A DNA stretch of 11,923 bases from DUNY01 sp964520055 (lineage in GTDB: Bacteria > Bacillota > Thermosediminibacteria > Thermosediminibacterales > Tepidanaerobacteraceae), in NCBI GenBank assembly GCA_964520055.1, contig CAZFME010000068.1, positions 1 to 11,923 of the forward strand, written 5' to 3'. Below are positions 5,945 to 11,923 of this stretch, piece after piece. The translations under genes were made by a program, and so were the position numbers. Position 1 is the stretch's first letter. The number at the start of each line of letters is the position of its first letter. The notes under the pieces were generated by a model. The model had not been told where the DNA came from. It saw only the letters and a program-made list of their open reading frames with translations, and did not search any database.

Positions 5945-7009
5945 ATGCTAACACTCGATATAAATGCGGGTAACAAGATGTATGCCGTATATATAAAAAA
6001 AGGCATGATTTGCGAACTTGGCAGAATGTTGAAAAAAATATCTCATGCTGAAAAAGTTGCGGTTATCACTGATATAAATGTCAATAATTTTTATGGCACA
6101 AAAGTCTTAAATATACTGAATTCAGTAGGTTTCGATGCACATGTGATCGTAGTTGAAGCCGGAGAAAGAAGTAAAACCATGACAACGCTTGCACAGGTAT
6201 ACACGGAATTGCTCAAATTCAATATAACTCGATCAGACTGTATTCTTACCCTGGGAGGCGGAGTAGTAGGAGATTTGGGAGGATTTGCGGCAACTACTTT
6301 TTTAAGAGGAATACCTTACGTTCAAGTACCCACTTCTCTACTTTCACAGATAGACAGTAGCATAGGTGGAAAGGTTGCCGTAGATTTGCCGGAAGGAAAA
6401 AATTTGATTGGAAGTTTTTATCACCCGAAAGCAGTATATATCGATCCGAATTTTTTAGATACTCTTGATCTAAGATTTTTAAATGACGGCATGGCTGAAG
6501 TTATAAAGTACGGTTGTATAAATGATGATGATTTTTTTGAGCAGCTTATGGGATTTCAAAACAAAGAAGACCTTTTTTCTAATATAGAACAAATTATCTT
6601 AACATGTTTAAACATTAAAAAAGTCGTTGTGGAACAGGATGAACTGGACACCGGAAGCAGAATGATTTTGAATTTCGGTCACACCCTTGGCCACGCCATA
6701 GAAAATCATTTTAATTATATTAGATACACTCATGGTGAAGCGGTAGCCATAGGAATGTATCAAATAACCAGGAATAGTGAACAAATGGGCATAACTCAAC
6801 CCGGTACTCAGAAGAGAATAAAAGAAATACTGTTAAAATACAGCCTTCCCTATGAAATGCCACAGGATGATGCCATGCAAATCATAAAGGCAATAGCCTT
6901 TGATAAAAAAATCAGGGGCAAGAACATTGACATTGTATTACTAAACTCAATCGGTAAATGCTTTATAAAGAGAATTAATCGTGAACATATTCCAAAGTTT
7001 TTTATATAA
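5945..7009 (+). CDS. aroB: 3-dehydroquinate synthase
   Basis: Cyclises DAHP to 3-dehydroquinate using NAD and a divalent metal, step two of the pathway. The 354 residues are of normal length. The nucleotide-binding and substrate motifs are clear: GGGVVGDLGGF (104-114), RGIPYVQVPTSLLSQIDSSIGGK (121-143, key residues R121, P129, T130, D137, K143) and GKNLIGSFYHP. Metal ligands are E185 in GMAEVIKYG, H246 in FGHTLGHAIE and H263 in YTHGEAVAIG. A GGAGG site (5928-5932) is 12 bases before the ATG, slightly long, but no better in-frame start is seen. It lies between aroF and aroA in the operon. Confidence 0.97.
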   Translation: MLTLDINAGNKMYAVYIKKGMICELGRMLKKISHAEKVAVITDINVNNFYGTKVLNILNSVGFDAHVIVVEAGERSKTMTTLAQVYTELLKFNITRSDCILTLGGGVVGDLGGFAATTFLRGIPYVQVPTSLLSQIDSSIGGKVAVDLPEGKNLIGSFYHPKAVYIDPNFLDTLDLRFLNDGMAEVIKYGCINDDDFFEQLMGFQNKEDLFSNIEQIILTCLNIKKVVVEQDELDTGSRMILNFGHTLGHAIENHFNYIRYTHGEAVAIGMYQITRNSEQMGITQPGTQKRIKEILLKYSLPYEMPQDDAMQIIKAIAFDKKIRGKNIDIVLLNSIGKCFIKRINREHIPKFFI

Positions 7010-7038
7010 GCAGAGACAAATAAAAGTAGGTGTTTGTA

Positions 7039-8340
7039 ATGAAATGTGTAAGAATAACCCCATCAGAACTTAATGGGGAAATCTCAATTCCCCCGTCAAA
7101 GAGCATCAGTCATCGGATGCTAATATGTGCAAGTCTGGCTGAGGGGGAAAGTATACTACGCAACATCTCATTTTCTGATGACCTCACAGCTACTGTAAAC
7201 GCTGTGAAGTCACTAGGCGCAAGGGTCAGATACTTGTCAGATTTTATTGACTGCAAAGCAAATGATATAGCTGTTACAGGGGATAAATTCCTGGAAATCA
7301 AGAAAGGTGTAATAGATTGCAAAGAATCGGCATCTACTCTCAGATTTTTAGTTCCCGTTGCTTCAATTGCAGGAAAACAGGTTGCCTTTACAGGAAGTGG
7401 CGGGCTTTACCAAAGACCTGTGGATATATTCTGCCGAATTTTTGAGCAGCAAAATATAAATTATACTACAAAAAATCAAAGACTTCCCTTGACTTTTTCA
7501 GGCAAACTTAAACCCGGTGAATTCCATGTGAGGGGTGATGTAAGCTCTCAATTCATATCAGGTTTATTGTTTGCACTGCCCCTATTGGAAGGCGATTCCA
7601 AGATAATAACAACCACCCCTATGGAGTCAAAAGGATACATAGACCTTACAATTGATGCTCTTGAGAAGTTTTCGGTAACTGTTGAGAATCGTGGTTTTAA
7701 ACAGTTTTTGATAAGAGGTCATCAAAAATATAAACCTACCAGTTGCAAGATAGAAGGGGATTTCTCTCAAGGAGCCTTTTGGCTGGTAGCAGGCATTTTA
7801 GGAGGGCATATCACTTGCCTAGAACTGAATGTGAATTCACTCCAGGGTGATAAAAGCATACTGGACATAATACATAACATGGGTGCTACACCGGTAACCG
7901 GATTCAATCACATTAAGACCCAGACTTCAGAAACCTTCGGAACAACCTTTGATGCCTCACAGTGTCCTGATCTTGTGCCCGCAATAGCAGTGCTTGGAGC
8001 TTTAAGCCGGGGAACGACAAGGGTAATAAATGCTGGAAGGCTGAGAATCAAGGAATCCGACCGGTTAAAGGCCATATCTTCAGAACTTACTAAGCTAGGA
8101 GCTAAGATTACTGAAATGCATGACGGACTTGTTATACAGGGGCAGAATATACTAAATGGCGGCATCGTAGACAGCTGGAATGACCACCGGATAGCCATGG
8201 CTCTTGCTATAGCCACGATCCGCTGCAGAGAGCCTGTGGTGATAAAACACAGTGAAGTAATAAATAAATCTTATCCCGAATTCTGGAAGGATTTTATCAA
8301 AGTGGGAGGTGTAATAGATGAGTTCGATTTTCGGGAATAA
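7039..8340 (+). CDS. aroA: EPSP synthase (5-enolpyruvylshikimate-3-phosphate synthase)
   Basis: Transfers the enolpyruvyl group of PEP to shikimate-3-phosphate, step six. I choose the ATG at 7039 (433 aa), with AGTAGGTG ending 6 bases upstream; an in-frame GTG at 7030 would add MFV but overlaps that site. Conserved elements: PPSKSISHR (catalytic K and R), GGLYQRPVD, DVSSQFISGLL, CPDLVPAIAVLGA (catalytic D), RLRIKESDRL (E) and SWNDHRIAMALA. The PEP-loop usually written GNAGTxxR is KESASTLRFL here (residues 95-104 from the ATG). That puts Ala at the place of E. coli Gly96 and Phe at the place of Pro101. Gly-to-Ala at this site is known to lower glyphosate sensitivity, so the enzyme may be naturally tolerant. 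The 3' end overlaps aroC by 23 bases. Confidence 0.97.
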   Translation: MKCVRITPSELNGEISIPPSKSISHRMLICASLAEGESILRNISFSDDLTATVNAVKSLGARVRYLSDFIDCKANDIAVTGDKFLEIKKGVIDCKESASTLRFLVPVASIAGKQVAFTGSGGLYQRPVDIFCRIFEQQNINYTTKNQRLPLTFSGKLKPGEFHVRGDVSSQFISGLLFALPLLEGDSKIITTTPMESKGYIDLTIDALEKFSVTVENRGFKQFLIRGHQKYKPTSCKIEGDFSQGAFWLVAGILGGHITCLELNVNSLQGDKSILDIIHNMGATPVTGFNHIKTQTSETFGTTFDASQCPDLVPAIAVLGALSRGTTRVINAGRLRIKESDRLKAISSELTKLGAKITEMHDGLVIQGQNILNGGIVDSWNDHRIAMALAIATIRCREPVVIKHSEVINKSYPEFWKDFIKVGGVIDEFDFRE

Positions 8341-9442
8341 GTTTAAAGTTTCTGTTTTCGGTGAATCTCACGGCAATGCAATTGGGGTGGTTTTGGACGG
8401 ATTACCTCCCGGTATCGAGCTTGATATGGAGTTTATTAAGAAAGAAATGGGACGAAGGCAGCCGGGAAAAAGCTTGCTTACTACTTCAAGAAACGAAAGT
8501 GACTCCTTTGAAATATTGAGCGGATATTTTCAGGAAAAAACAACTGGCTCTCCCCTCTGCGCAGTTATTTTTAACAAAGACCAACAATCAGATGATTATA
8601 CTGAGTTAAAGAGCCTTCTTAGGCCTGGCCATGCAGACTATACGGGTTTTGTTAAAAATAACGGATTCAATGATTACCGCGGCGGTGGACATTTTTCCGG
8701 TAGGCTGACAGCTCCGATGGTTTTTGCCGGTGCAGTGGCAAAACATGTTTTACAAATGCGGGATATTATTATCGGAAGTCACATAAAGAGCATACAGGAT
8801 GTGAAGGATGAAAGCTTCGATTCTGTGAATATAGATAAAAACATTTTTAAAAAGCTGATAAACTTCACGTTACCGGTTTTAGATAAAGAAATGGCTGAAA
8901 AAATGATAGAATCTATAATAAATGCTAAAAATGAGATGGATTCGGTTGGTGGTATTATTGAAACGGCTGTTATAAATTTACAGCCGGGTCTTGGGTCCCC
9001 CTTTTTCGACAGTGTGGAAAGCCGCCTGTCCCACGCCTTGTTCTCTATTCCGTCAATAAAAGGTGTTGAATTTGGGCAAGGTTTTAATATTACTGAAATA
9101 AGAGGATCCCAAGCCAATGATGAATTTATATTAGAGAATGGTGAAATCAAAACATCTACAAATAATAATGGAGGTATTCTAGGGGGAATTACCAATGGGA
9201 TGCCGCTTGTGTTCCGGGTAGCGGTAAAACCCACTCCTTCCATAGGCAAGCTGCAGAAGACGGTAGATATCTGCAAAAAACATGAGGCAACCCTAACAAT
9301 AAAAGGTCGACATGACCCGTGTATCGTACCAAGAGTAATACCAGTGGTAGAAGCAGCGGTAGCTGTTGTCATTTTAGATTTATTGCTGGAAAGGGATGGT
9401 GAACATGGAGTGCTTGGAAAATTTCAGAACAAAGATAGATGA
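8318..9442 (+). CDS. aroC: Chorismate synthase
   Basis: Makes chorismate from EPSP using reduced FMN, the last common step. The 374 residues match the family. Signatures are VFGESHGNAIGVVLDG near the N-terminus (with the catalytic His), RRQPGKSLLTTSRNESD, RPGHADYTG, YRGGGHFSGRLTAP, GGILGGITNGMPL and the C-terminal GRHDPCIVPR. No NADPH-flavin reductase domain is fused, so it is probably the monofunctional form. A GGGAGGTG site inside the end of aroA precedes the ATG, and the 23-base overlap suggests translational coupling. Its own end overlaps the chorismate mutase gene. Confidence 0.97.
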   Translation: MSSIFGNKFKVSVFGESHGNAIGVVLDGLPPGIELDMEFIKKEMGRRQPGKSLLTTSRNESDSFEILSGYFQEKTTGSPLCAVIFNKDQQSDDYTELKSLLRPGHADYTGFVKNNGFNDYRGGGHFSGRLTAPMVFAGAVAKHVLQMRDIIIGSHIKSIQDVKDESFDSVNIDKNIFKKLINFTLPVLDKEMAEKMIESIINAKNEMDSVGGIIETAVINLQPGLGSPFFDSVESRLSHALFSIPSIKGVEFGQGFNITEIRGSQANDEFILENGEIKTSTNNNGGILGGITNGMPLVFRVAVKPTPSIGKLQKTVDICKKHEATLTIKGRHDPCIVPRVIPVVEAAVAVVILDLLLERDGEHGVLGKFQNKDR

Positions 9443-9701
9443 AATAGATGCCCAATTGGCGGATTTATTTGAAAAACGAATGGAAATATCCCTAAAAATT
9501 GCTTCATGTAAGATGAGCAATAAAATGCATATATTCGATAAAAAAAGGGAATCAGAAGTCTTAAATAAAAACTTAGCAAGATTGAAGAACAGGGACTTTG
9601 ACAAAGAGCTGGAACAGTTTTTTAAAACAGTCATGGAACTTAGCAAGCAAGTCCAGAGTAAAGAATTTGCAAAAAATGCACTAAATGAGGTGGAAATGTG
9701 A
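9405..9701 (+). CDS. Chorismate mutase, AroQ type, monofunctional
   Basis: Rearranges chorismate to prephenate, the entry to Phe and Tyr. The start chosen is the ATG at 9405 (98 aa), 9 bases after GGAAAGGG; an ATG at 9396 would add MVN but sits on that site. Catalytic residues align with the E. coli chorismate mutase domain with a constant offset of three: R8, R25, K36, D45, R48 and E49 (in FRTKIDEID, LFEKR, the K of ASCKM, and DKKRE). A Gln near residue 82-84 fills the place of Gln88. It is a single all-helical domain with no fused DAHP synthase or dehydratase. It overlaps aroC by 38 bases and aroE by 4 (GTGA). Prephenate made here would feed the separate PheA upstream. Confidence 0.92.
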   Translation: MECLENFRTKIDEIDAQLADLFEKRMEISLKIASCKMSNKMHIFDKKRESEVLNKNLARLKNRDFDKELEQFFKTVMELSKQVQSKEFAKNALNEVEM

Positions 9702-10516
9702 GTAAAGTATACGGTCTTATGGGTAAAAGTCTCAACCACAGTCTTTCTCCTAAAATCCACGAAAAAATTTTCCTTAAAACCGGTTTTACAGGAAAATACA
9801 ACCTCTTTGAGGTGAAAAGAGAGTATTTAAAAGATGCCGTGCTTGGCCTCAAGGCTCTCGGCATAAAAGGTGCTAATGTCACTGTTCCATATAAAATAGA
9901 TGTAATTAAATACCTTGACGAGATCTTTCCGGAAGCAGAACAAATAGGAGCGGTCAACACTGTCGCTATAAAAGGAGATAAAGCCATGGGATACAATACC
10001 GATTATTACGGCTTCGGTATGACCCTTAATAAACACCATATTAAACTTAAGAACAAAACTGCAGTGATATTGGGGACTGGAGGAGCATCCAGGGCGGTTT
10101 CACAATATCTTTTAAATCACGCCATAGGAGAAATTATATTTGTAAGCAGTAACATAGAAAAAGCCAGAAAACGGTATGAAGGCTTTGTGGTTTTATCCTA
10201 CGGAGATCTTCATCGCATAAATGAAGGCGATATTTTGATTAATTGCACTCCTGTAGGCATGTTTCCATATATCGTAAATAGTCCCATACACAAAGTTCAT
10301 CTTGAAAATTTCAAAGCTGTTATTGACCTCATATATAATCCAAAGCAAACAATTCTGTTGAAAAATGCCAAAGAAATGGGTATTACAGCCATAAACGGAC
10401 TTCATATGTTAATAGGCCAGGCGGTGAAAGCTCAGGAATTGTGGAATGAAGTGATGATCGATAAAAGCATTATAGACTTGGTTTATTCCGAAATAGATAA
10501 GGAAATAGGACCATGA
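9698..10516 (+). CDS. aroE: Shikimate dehydrogenase
   Basis: Reduces 3-dehydroshikimate to shikimate, normally with NADPH, step four. The 272 residues are typical. Substrate-binding motifs are SLSP (14-17), NVTVPYK with catalytic K66, AVNT with N87 and GYNTD with D102. The nucleotide-binding loop is GTGGASRA (126-133). Further family motifs are NCTPVGM and GLHMLIGQA near the C-terminus. The usual NRT cofactor-phosphate motif after the second strand is replaced by SSN, so strict NADP preference is less certain. The start is GTG at 9698, overlapping the preceding stop as GTGA, with GAGGTGG just upstream. The stop overlaps aroK as ATGA. Confidence 0.96.
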   Translation: MSKVYGLMGKSLNHSLSPKIHEKIFLKTGFTGKYNLFEVKREYLKDAVLGLKALGIKGANVTVPYKIDVIKYLDEIFPEAEQIGAVNTVAIKGDKAMGYNTDYYGFGMTLNKHHIKLKNKTAVILGTGGASRAVSQYLLNHAIGEIIFVSSNIEKARKRYEGFVVLSYGDLHRINEGDILINCTPVGMFPYIVNSPIHKVHLENFKAVIDLIYNPKQTILLKNAKEMGITAINGLHMLIGQAVKAQELWNEVMIDKSIIDLVYSEIDKEIGP

Positions 10517-11025
10517 AACAACATAACCGCAATATAGTGCTAATCGGTATGCCCGGTTCTGGGAAAACCAGTATTGGCAAGATTCTAGCAAAAAGACTTC
10601 GAATGAATTTTTGCGATGTAGACCAGTATATTGAAAACAAAGAAGGGAAAACGATAAAGCAGATTTTTATAGATGGAGAAAAGCATTTTCGCAAACTTGA
10701 AAGTACCGCAGTGGAAAAATTAAGCAATAACATTGACACAGTTATATCTACCGGCGGGGGTGTAGTACTTAACTATAAAAATATGTACTTTTTAAAACAA
10801 AACGGTATTGTGTTTTTTATAAATCGCCCCATTGAAGATATTGTTAAGGATATAGATATTTCCAGCAGACCTTTGCTTGCAAATGATAATAAGAAGATAT
10901 ACCGGATTTTTGAGGAAAGATATGGACTTTATACAAAATACTCTGATTTTGAGATTCATAGTAATAAGGGGATTTTAGATACAGCGGAACAAATAATCAA
11001 GACTTTGGAGGGGAATAATCCGTGA
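10513..11025 (+). CDS. aroK: Shikimate kinase
   Basis: Phosphorylates shikimate with ATP, step five. The 170 residues match the AroK/AroL family. The Walker A loop GMPGSGKT is at 12-19. Shikimate-binding residues are D37 in CDVDQYIE and R60 in EKHFRKLE, followed by the STGGG loop (79-83). The lid Arg is in SSRPLL (R119) and a further Arg in EERYGLY. The ATG overlaps the aroE stop (ATGA) and the stop overlaps aroQ (GTGA), so translation is probably coupled along aroE-aroK-aroQ. Confidence 0.96.
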   Translation: MKQHNRNIVLIGMPGSGKTSIGKILAKRLRMNFCDVDQYIENKEGKTIKQIFIDGEKHFRKLESTAVEKLSNNIDTVISTGGGVVLNYKNMYFLKQNGIVFFINRPIEDIVKDIDISSRPLLANDNKKIYRIFEERYGLYTKYSDFEIHSNKGILDTAEQIIKTLEGNNP

Positions 11026-11447
11026 AAATACTTGTAATTAACGGCCCAAATATCAATATGCTGGGCATGAGGGAAAAAAACATTTATGGCAACAAAAGCT
11101 ATGAGGAAATATGTAACTTATTATATAAGAATGCAAAACAACTCGATATCTGTTTAAACATAGTTCAAAGCAATATTGAAGGAGAAATTATCAATCACAT
11201 ACAGAATGCATACGACAAATACGACGGTATCGTTATAAACCCCGGAGCTTATACCCATTACAGCATTGCCATATATGATGCTTTAAAAGCCGTGGAAATT
11301 CCGGCGGTGGAAGTTCATATAAGCAATATTCAAGCTCGGGAAGATTTCAGGAAAAAATCCATTATTGCCGGTGCATGCGTAGGGCAGATCTGCGGTTTCG
11401 GCATACACGGATACGTTATGGCCATGTCAGGTTTGAAGAATTTATAA
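11022..11447 (+). CDS. aroQ: 3-dehydroquinate dehydratase, type II
   Basis: Dehydrates 3-dehydroquinate to 3-dehydroshikimate, step three. At 141 residues it is the small dodecameric type II enzyme, not the larger Schiff-base type I. Active-site residues are visible: R17 and Y22 in MREKNIYG (the lid), N73 and H79 in NPGAYTH, H99 in EVHISN, and R110 in REDFR. The start is GTG at 11022 with GGAGGGG 8 bases upstream, overlapping the aroK stop by 4 bases. It is the last gene of the operon. It completes the set of seven shikimate enzymes in this window. Confidence 0.96.
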   Translation: MKILVINGPNINMLGMREKNIYGNKSYEEICNLLYKNAKQLDICLNIVQSNIEGEIINHIQNAYDKYDGIVINPGAYTHYSIAIYDALKAVEIPAVEVHISNIQAREDFRKKSIIAGACVGQICGFGIHGYVMAMSGLKNL

Positions 11448-11486
11448 TTTCTTTTATAGTGGAAACCTATATAGCCCCCAAGAAAA

Positions 11487-11506
11487 GGCACCGGTTTCCC
11501 GATGCC
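11487..11506 (-). terminator. Hairpin with GAAA tetraloop between converging transcripts
   Basis: On the minus strand GGCATCGG and CCGGTGCC form an 8-bp stem (one U-G pair) closed by a GAAA tetraloop, followed by TTTTCTT. On the plus strand the same stem carries one C-A mismatch and is followed only by a broken T-run. It is best read as a backup terminator for transcripts from the tRNA cluster. It may also help to end the aro operon, for which no better terminator is seen. Confidence 0.6.
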
Positions 11507-11622
11507 GCTTTCGATATTATGTTGTCATTATGTATTGTGACATACTTTTATACGAGGTAAATCGTAAAGGCGATAATTTTTGAAAAGATAAACTTCTGGA
11601 TAGAAGTGAAAATGCGCAAAAT
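11507..11622. other. AT-rich intergenic stretch after the aro operon
   Basis: No gene is supported here. It holds only weak dyads, such as TGTCA...TGACA near 11523-11544 and ACTTC...GAAGT near 11593-11608, neither with a convincing T-run. It separates the two converging transcription units. Confidence 0.5.
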
Positions 11623-11648
11623 AAAAAAGAAGATGGTTCTTCATCTTC
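11623..11648 (-). terminator. Intrinsic terminator of the tRNA cluster
   Basis: On the minus strand GAAGATG and CATCTTC form a perfect 7-bp stem with a 6-base loop, followed by TTTTTTATTTT. It lies about 35 bases after the end of tRNA-Leu, so it should end the Gly-Cys-Leu tRNA transcript. Confidence 0.8.
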
Positions 11649-11683
11649 CTCTAAAATTTATCTTAAAATACTATGATTTCAAA

Positions 11684-11772
11684 TGGTGCCGAGGACCGGG
11701 ATCGAACCGGTATGGGATCTGACTCCCGCAGGATTTTAAGTCCTGTGCGTCTGCCTATTCCGCCACCCCGGC
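11684..11772 (-). tRNA. tRNA-Leu(UAA), CCA encoded
   Basis: A class II tRNA on the minus strand with a long variable arm. The acceptor stem GCCGGGG/CCTCGGC has one G-U pair. The anticodon stem CAGGA/TCCTG encloses CTTAAAA, giving anticodon TAA (UAA), which reads leucine UUA/UUG. The T arm contains GGTTCGATCCC, and CCA is encoded. It is the last tRNA of the cluster. Confidence 0.97.
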
Positions 11773-11782
11773 ATAAAATATT

Positions 11783-11856
<74 letters not shown>

Positions 11857-11868
11857 TAAAGATATAAA

Positions 11869-11923
11869 TGGAGCGGAAGACGGGATTTGAACCCGCGACC
11901 CTCGCCTTGGCAAGGCGATGCTC
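11869..11923 (-). tRNA. tRNA-Gly(GCC), 3' part only (runs off right edge)
   Basis: The 3' part of a tRNA on the minus strand: anticodon stem TCGCC/GGCGA with loop TTGCCAA, giving anticodon GCC (Gly). The T arm GCGGGTTCAAATCCCGT, the 3' acceptor strand CTTCCGC, discriminator U and encoded CCA are present. The 5' acceptor strand and most of the D arm lie beyond the window. Confidence 0.93.

Noticed and set aside
8779..9372. A 197-codon minus-strand open frame.
   Set aside because: It lies wholly inside aroC in antisense, has no ribosome site and has a Ser/Ile/Pro-rich composition typical of a shadow frame.
11375..11560. A 61-codon plus-strand ORF overlapping the end of aroQ and running into the intergenic region.
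   Set aside because: It starts out of frame inside aroQ without a ribosome site and runs through the terminator-like hairpin.

Overview
The window looks like a chromosomal piece of an AT-rich, endospore-forming, Gram-positive anaerobe of the Clostridia type. Three things point there: a T-box-controlled thrS with a ytxC-type sporulation gene two genes away (a pairing also known from Bacillus), ribosome binding sites of the strong GGAGG kind with several GTG starts, and near-consensus sigma-A promoters. The species cannot be named from sequence alone.

Layout. Positions 1-3259 are read on the minus strand: the first 365 codons of threonyl-tRNA synthetase (thrS, running off the left edge), its T-box leader and promoter, a DUF445 membrane protein, a YtxC-family protein and a tRNA-Val(GAC). 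From 3561 the plus strand takes over. pheA (prephenate dehydratase) has its own promoter and is followed by a 366-base non-genic gap, then aroF, aroB, aroA, aroC, a chorismate mutase gene, aroE, aroK and aroQ. These are closely spaced, and from aroA on they overlap. From 11448 the strands converge: minus-strand terminators follow a tRNA-Gly, tRNA-Cys, tRNA-Leu cluster that enters from the right edge.

The plus-strand operon encodes all seven steps from PEP and erythrose-4-phosphate to chorismate, and chorismate mutase and prephenate dehydratase continue to phenylpyruvate. No prephenate dehydrogenase (tyrA), aminotransferase or tryptophan gene is in the window.

The most interesting element is the pheA-aroF gap (4528-4893). 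It has a near-consensus promoter and a 48-codon leader ORF in which 11 of 21 consecutive codons (residues 9-29) are Phe or Tyr and none is Trp. A strong intrinsic terminator stands just before aroF. A segment at the end of the leader ORF can form 14 consecutive pairs (ten Watson-Crick, four G-U) with the terminator's 5' arm. This is the architecture of ribosome-mediated transcription attenuation, here apparently sensing Phe/Tyr supply and controlling entry into the whole shikimate operon. AroF also carries an N-terminal regulatory domain, so control would act on both transcription and enzyme. The second point of note is the EPSP synthase, which has Ala at the position equivalent to glyphosate-determining Gly96 of E. 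coli.
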